Source of the DNA: Streptomyces sp. NBC_00510
GTDB lineage: Bacteria; Actinomycetota; Actinomycetes; Streptomycetales; Streptomycetaceae
DNA length: 64,000 nt
Direction of reading: 5' to 3'
NCBI GenBank assembly: GCA_036013505.1
Contig: CP107851.1
Coordinates: 124,001-188,000 of the forward strand
Shown: positions 61,975-64,000 of the stretch, in pieces
Layout: the number at the start of each line of letters is the position of its first letter
Position numbering within the stretch: position 1 is the stretch's first letter
Made by a program: the position numbers and the translations under genes
The notes under the pieces: generated by a model
What the model saw: only the letters and a program-made list of their open reading frames with translations
Databases searched by the model: none
What the model was told of the DNA's origin: nothing

Positions 61975-63168
61975 TCACTGGAGCACGACGGTGACGCCGT
62001 ACTCGCGCAGGAGGTTCACGGTCTCCTCGAAGTAGGACGGGCCGCCGAGGTGGTGCAGGATGTGTCCGGCGAGGGCGTGGCGGGCGATGTCGGCGTGGTG
62101 CCACACGAGGGTGAACGGCGGGACGACGGAGGGCCCGCCGCACAGGTAGTCCTGCACCGAGTCCAGGTCTCTGCCGTAGTGGGCGCCAGGGCCGAGCAAG
62201 GCTTCGCCGAGTGCCAGGAGCAAGCCGGCCCTGTCGGTGACGTGCTGTCCGTCCAGGTGGTACGTCCCGCCGGAGAGGCCCTGCAGCCCGTACGGGCCGA
62301 CGCGGGTGAGGTCCAGCCACTCGGACCGGCCCTCGGCGTCGAACTGTGCCCACTGGTTGGGCCGTGTGGGAACACCGTCGGACCAGATCTCCCAGACTGC
62401 GCGGGCGGCCAGGGTGGGGCGGTCGTCACCGGGGTCGGTGATGGTGACGTCGATCAGGGCTCCGCCGAGGACGGATGGGCGTGCCTCGACGGTGTCCAGG
62501 TCGAGGTGGTACCCGGTCATCGTCCGGCCGTGGTGGTCGAGGCACCAGAGCGTGATCGGGTCGCCCTCCTGCGGAAGGGGACGACACAGCAGGGCCAGAA
62601 GCGGTGCGGCGGGTTCGCAGCCGATCAGGTGCACGGGCTGGGTGGGTCGCTGCGGGCGCGGGGTGAGCAGGCCGTCAATGGAACGGCAACCGCCCGATGG
62701 GCTGTCCCCCCGGATCGAGGGGAACCACAGGTCGAACCGCGGGCTCGAAGGCAGCAGCTTGCCGCCCCAGTAGTCGTCCTCTCTGACGCCGGTGCCCACG
62801 ACGATGTCCACGCGCCCGGGATCGCCCGCCGTGGGCCACTGGGCCAGGACAGCCGTGTCCTCCAGGTCCCAGTAGCGGGACGGCCCGCCGTTCGAGGGAT
62901 CCACAGGCTCGATCGAGAGCATTCCGTCCCCCAGCAGCCGCACCGGTTCGGCGCTGTCCGTCACGGCTTGGACCAGCAGGCTCTCGCGCGGGCAGCCGCG
63001 CAGTGTCAGGACCTCTCGCGGCAGCGGAGGCGGGTCCATGAACAGGCCCTCGACCTCCGCGCACCGCCCCCACAGCACGCCCTCCTCCTCACCGTCGGTG
63101 TCCTCCCGCACCAGGAGATACCGGACCGGGAAGTCCCGCTCCCACCCCACATGGTCCTCAGAGCGCAC
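61975..63168 (-). CDS. Barstar-domain protein with large N-terminal domain
   Basis: The GTG at 63168 follows GGGGAG by four bases, giving 397 residues. The last 95 form a barstar-like fold (TYHLDGQHVTDRAGLLLALG, then SVQDYLCGGPSVVPPFTLVW and HLGGPSYFEETVNLLREYG). Barstar blocks secreted ribonucleases of the barnase type. The first 300 residues are beta-rich and tryptophan-containing, with no family I recognise (VDIVVGTGVREDDYWGGKLL, LVQAVTDSAEPVRLLGDGML). The fusion could be an immunity protein with a second binding module. No barnase-like gene lies within the window. It is transcribed alone. Confidence 0.75.
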   Translation of the reverse strand: MRSEDHVGWERDFPVRYLLVREDTDGEEEGVLWGRCAEVEGLFMDPPPLPREVLTLRGCPRESLLVQAVTDSAEPVRLLGDGMLSIEPVDPSNGGPSRYWDLEDTAVLAQWPTAGDPGRVDIVVGTGVREDDYWGGKLLPSSPRFDLWFPSIRGDSPSGGCRSIDGLLTPRPQRPTQPVHLIGCEPAAPLLALLCRPLPQEGDPITLWCLDHHGRTMTGYHLDLDTVEARPSVLGGALIDVTITDPGDDRPTLAARAVWEIWSDGVPTRPNQWAQFDAEGRSEWLDLTRVGPYGLQGLSGGTYHLDGQHVTDRAGLLLALGEALLGPGAHYGRDLDSVQDYLCGGPSVVPPFTLVWHHADIARHALAGHILHHLGGPSYFEETVNLLREYGVTVVLQ

Positions 63169-63272
63169 GCTTCTCCCCTGCTACCAGGCTGTCTTGGCGC
63201 GCCAACCCTACGGCTCGCTGACGCCGAAGCCCTCCGAATATCGCTTGCTTGGAATGACGCTCCCCGCCAGTC

Positions 63273-63569
63273 GGCGCCTCACAGTGGACCGCGGCGCAGC
63301 GCCAGGCCTACGCCAACGACCTGGACGAGCCGCGGGCGCTGGTGGGGTCACCGCTCGCAGCAACAGATCCAAGTCGGACAAAGACGTTGCAGAGTGGCTG
63401 CCGCCGGCCGCAGCCGCGCGATGCCGGTACCTGCTCGACCGGGTGACCGTGAAGACCCACTGGCACCTGGCGGTCGACGACATCGAACGCGACGCCCTGG
63501 TACGCGAAGCCTCAGCGTGCCCGCGTACCCATCGTCACCACACCGACGGACACCCCACAGCCGAGCTGA
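63273..63569 (+). pseudogene. HNH nuclease, C-terminal half with two frameshifts
   Basis: The sequence reads GASQWTAAQRQAYANDLDEP with RALV, then one base is lost near 63345, and the next frame gives TARSNRSKSDKDVAEWLPPA and RVTVKTHWHLAVDDIERDAL. A second shift near 63512 is followed by PIVTTPTDTPQPS and the natural stop at 63569. This is the C-terminal half of a secreted HNH (DUF1524-like) nuclease with its N of the HNH motif (ARSNRSKSD). The first half is absent here. Confidence 0.7.
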
Positions 63570-63667
63570 CCTCTACGGCGTGAGGCGGTGGCTGCGCCGG
63601 GGGCCGGCGATGGAATCCTGGGCACCGGCCGCCGCGTGCACGCCCGAAGGCAGGCCGGATACGTCCG

Positions 63668-63698
63668 CAGGCCCTGCCCCCGTGTGGGGCAGGGCCTG
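63668..63698. terminator. Strong hairpin after the HNH remnant
   Basis: CAGGCCCTGCCCC and GGGGCAGGGCCTG form a perfect 13-bp stem with the 5-base loop CGTGT. It lies about 100 bp after the old HNH stop and 112 bp from the stop of the convergent gene at the window end. Confidence 0.7.
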
Positions 63699-63809
63699 GG
63701 TTCCCAAGGCAGCGGCACAAGGGCGGACGATCATGCTCTTGCGCCAACCAGTTGGTAGGTACGTGGTCTGTGGTGGGCAATGATCCTAGTCCCGTCGCAT
63801 TCGCGGGAG

Positions 63810-64000
63810 TTATTCCAGCGTGCGCCAGAGGTTGTCGAAGGCAGCCTGCTCGATGGCGCGTCGTTGTTGCTCCGCCTCCAGTTCCTCCAGCGCGGTACGG
63901 ATGGAGGCCAGCACTGTCTGCACCGCGTAATCGGTGATTTCGGTTGATTCTTTAGCCTGGTCGTGGTCGATACCCAGGCTTTCAGCGAGAGCGAGGAGGA
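63810..64000 (-). CDS. Partial gene running out of the window
   Basis: The frame enters from the right edge and ends at a TAA at 63810-63812. The visible 62 residues (LALAESLGIDHDQAKESTEI, then ALEELEAEQQRRAIEQAAFD and NLWRTLE) form charged amphipathic helices, probably a C-terminal coiled coil. The start is outside the window and the family cannot be named. Confidence 0.6.
   Translation of the reverse strand, partial: LLALAESLGIDHDQAKESTEITDYAVQTVLASIRTALEELEAEQQRRAIEQAAFDNLWRTLE

Noticed and set aside
62050-63783. 577-codon plus-strand frame
   Set aside because: Antisense to the barstar-domain gene for most of its length; the end passes through the frameshifted HNH remnant.
1-64000. tRNA or rRNA genes
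   Set aside because: No cloverleaf with conserved TTC-loop sequence or rRNA stretch was noticed by eye; a covariance-model scan would be decisive.

Overview
The window looks like a Streptomyces chromosome, or a large replicon of a close relative. It is very GC-rich, uses GTG starts and GGAGG-type ribosome sites freely, and carries families typical of that genus (replication-relaxation protein, helicase-associated-domain helicase, mycothiol-dependent maleylpyruvate isomerase fold, DUF6247, SUKH and Uma2 relatives). It is accessory DNA: insertion sequences, toxin-antitoxin-like genes, defence-type ATPases and nucleases, integrase relics and many frameshifted gene ends lie among a few intact metabolic operons. 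All function calls come from reading the translations and motifs; no search was run.

Layout. 1-960: decayed ISL3-type transposase. 991-8464 (minus): a sugar-uptake operon (lipoprotein binding protein, two permeases, nitrilase-fold amidohydrolase, six-hairpin glycosidase), the last four coupled by 4-bp overlaps, followed by a GntR regulator fused to a solute-binding fold. 8.6-11.1 kb: small hypothetical genes. 11091-12532: an intact IS701-type element with perfect ends and a CTAG target duplication, sitting just upstream of a 1417-residue STAND-type ATPase with a C-terminal PD-(D/E)XK nuclease motif. 17.4-25.1 kb: a second giant protein with a C-terminal PD-(D/E)XK motif, an HTH/coiled-coil/membrane protein, and a divergent CoiA-like gene. 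25.7-28.0 kb: AbiEii-type nucleotidyltransferase pair and an RHH antitoxin with a broken toxin. 28.1-41 kb: SF2 helicase, SMI1-like protein, NB-ARC/TPR protein with nine 126-bp repeats, TIR-membrane protein and a replication-relaxation protein.

42-64 kb mixes intact modules (HTH/DUF6247/RelE-like operon; phosphotransferase; flavin monooxygenase; a D-amino-acid catabolic operon with a DauR-like regulator; AraC regulator; secreted protein; lipoprotein; SUKH-4-like and barstar-like immunity proteins) with a graveyard of remnants (Uma2, DUF6924, Ppx/GppA, DUF6233, IS5, HNH nuclease, tyrosine recombinases, RHH/toxin copy).

Two themes matter most. First, 12.6-38.6 kb reads as a defence island with several large proteins that pair a sensor or ATPase with a nuclease or TIR effector. 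Second, a second copy of the toxin-antitoxin/helicase locus at 27.5-30.8 kb is scattered as three same-orientation pieces (59.0-59.4, 45.4-46.1 and 34.9-35.4 kb). Two of these pieces meet at the same base of the intact locus, which suggests a roughly 14-kb segment (about 45,430-59,425) that was once circular.
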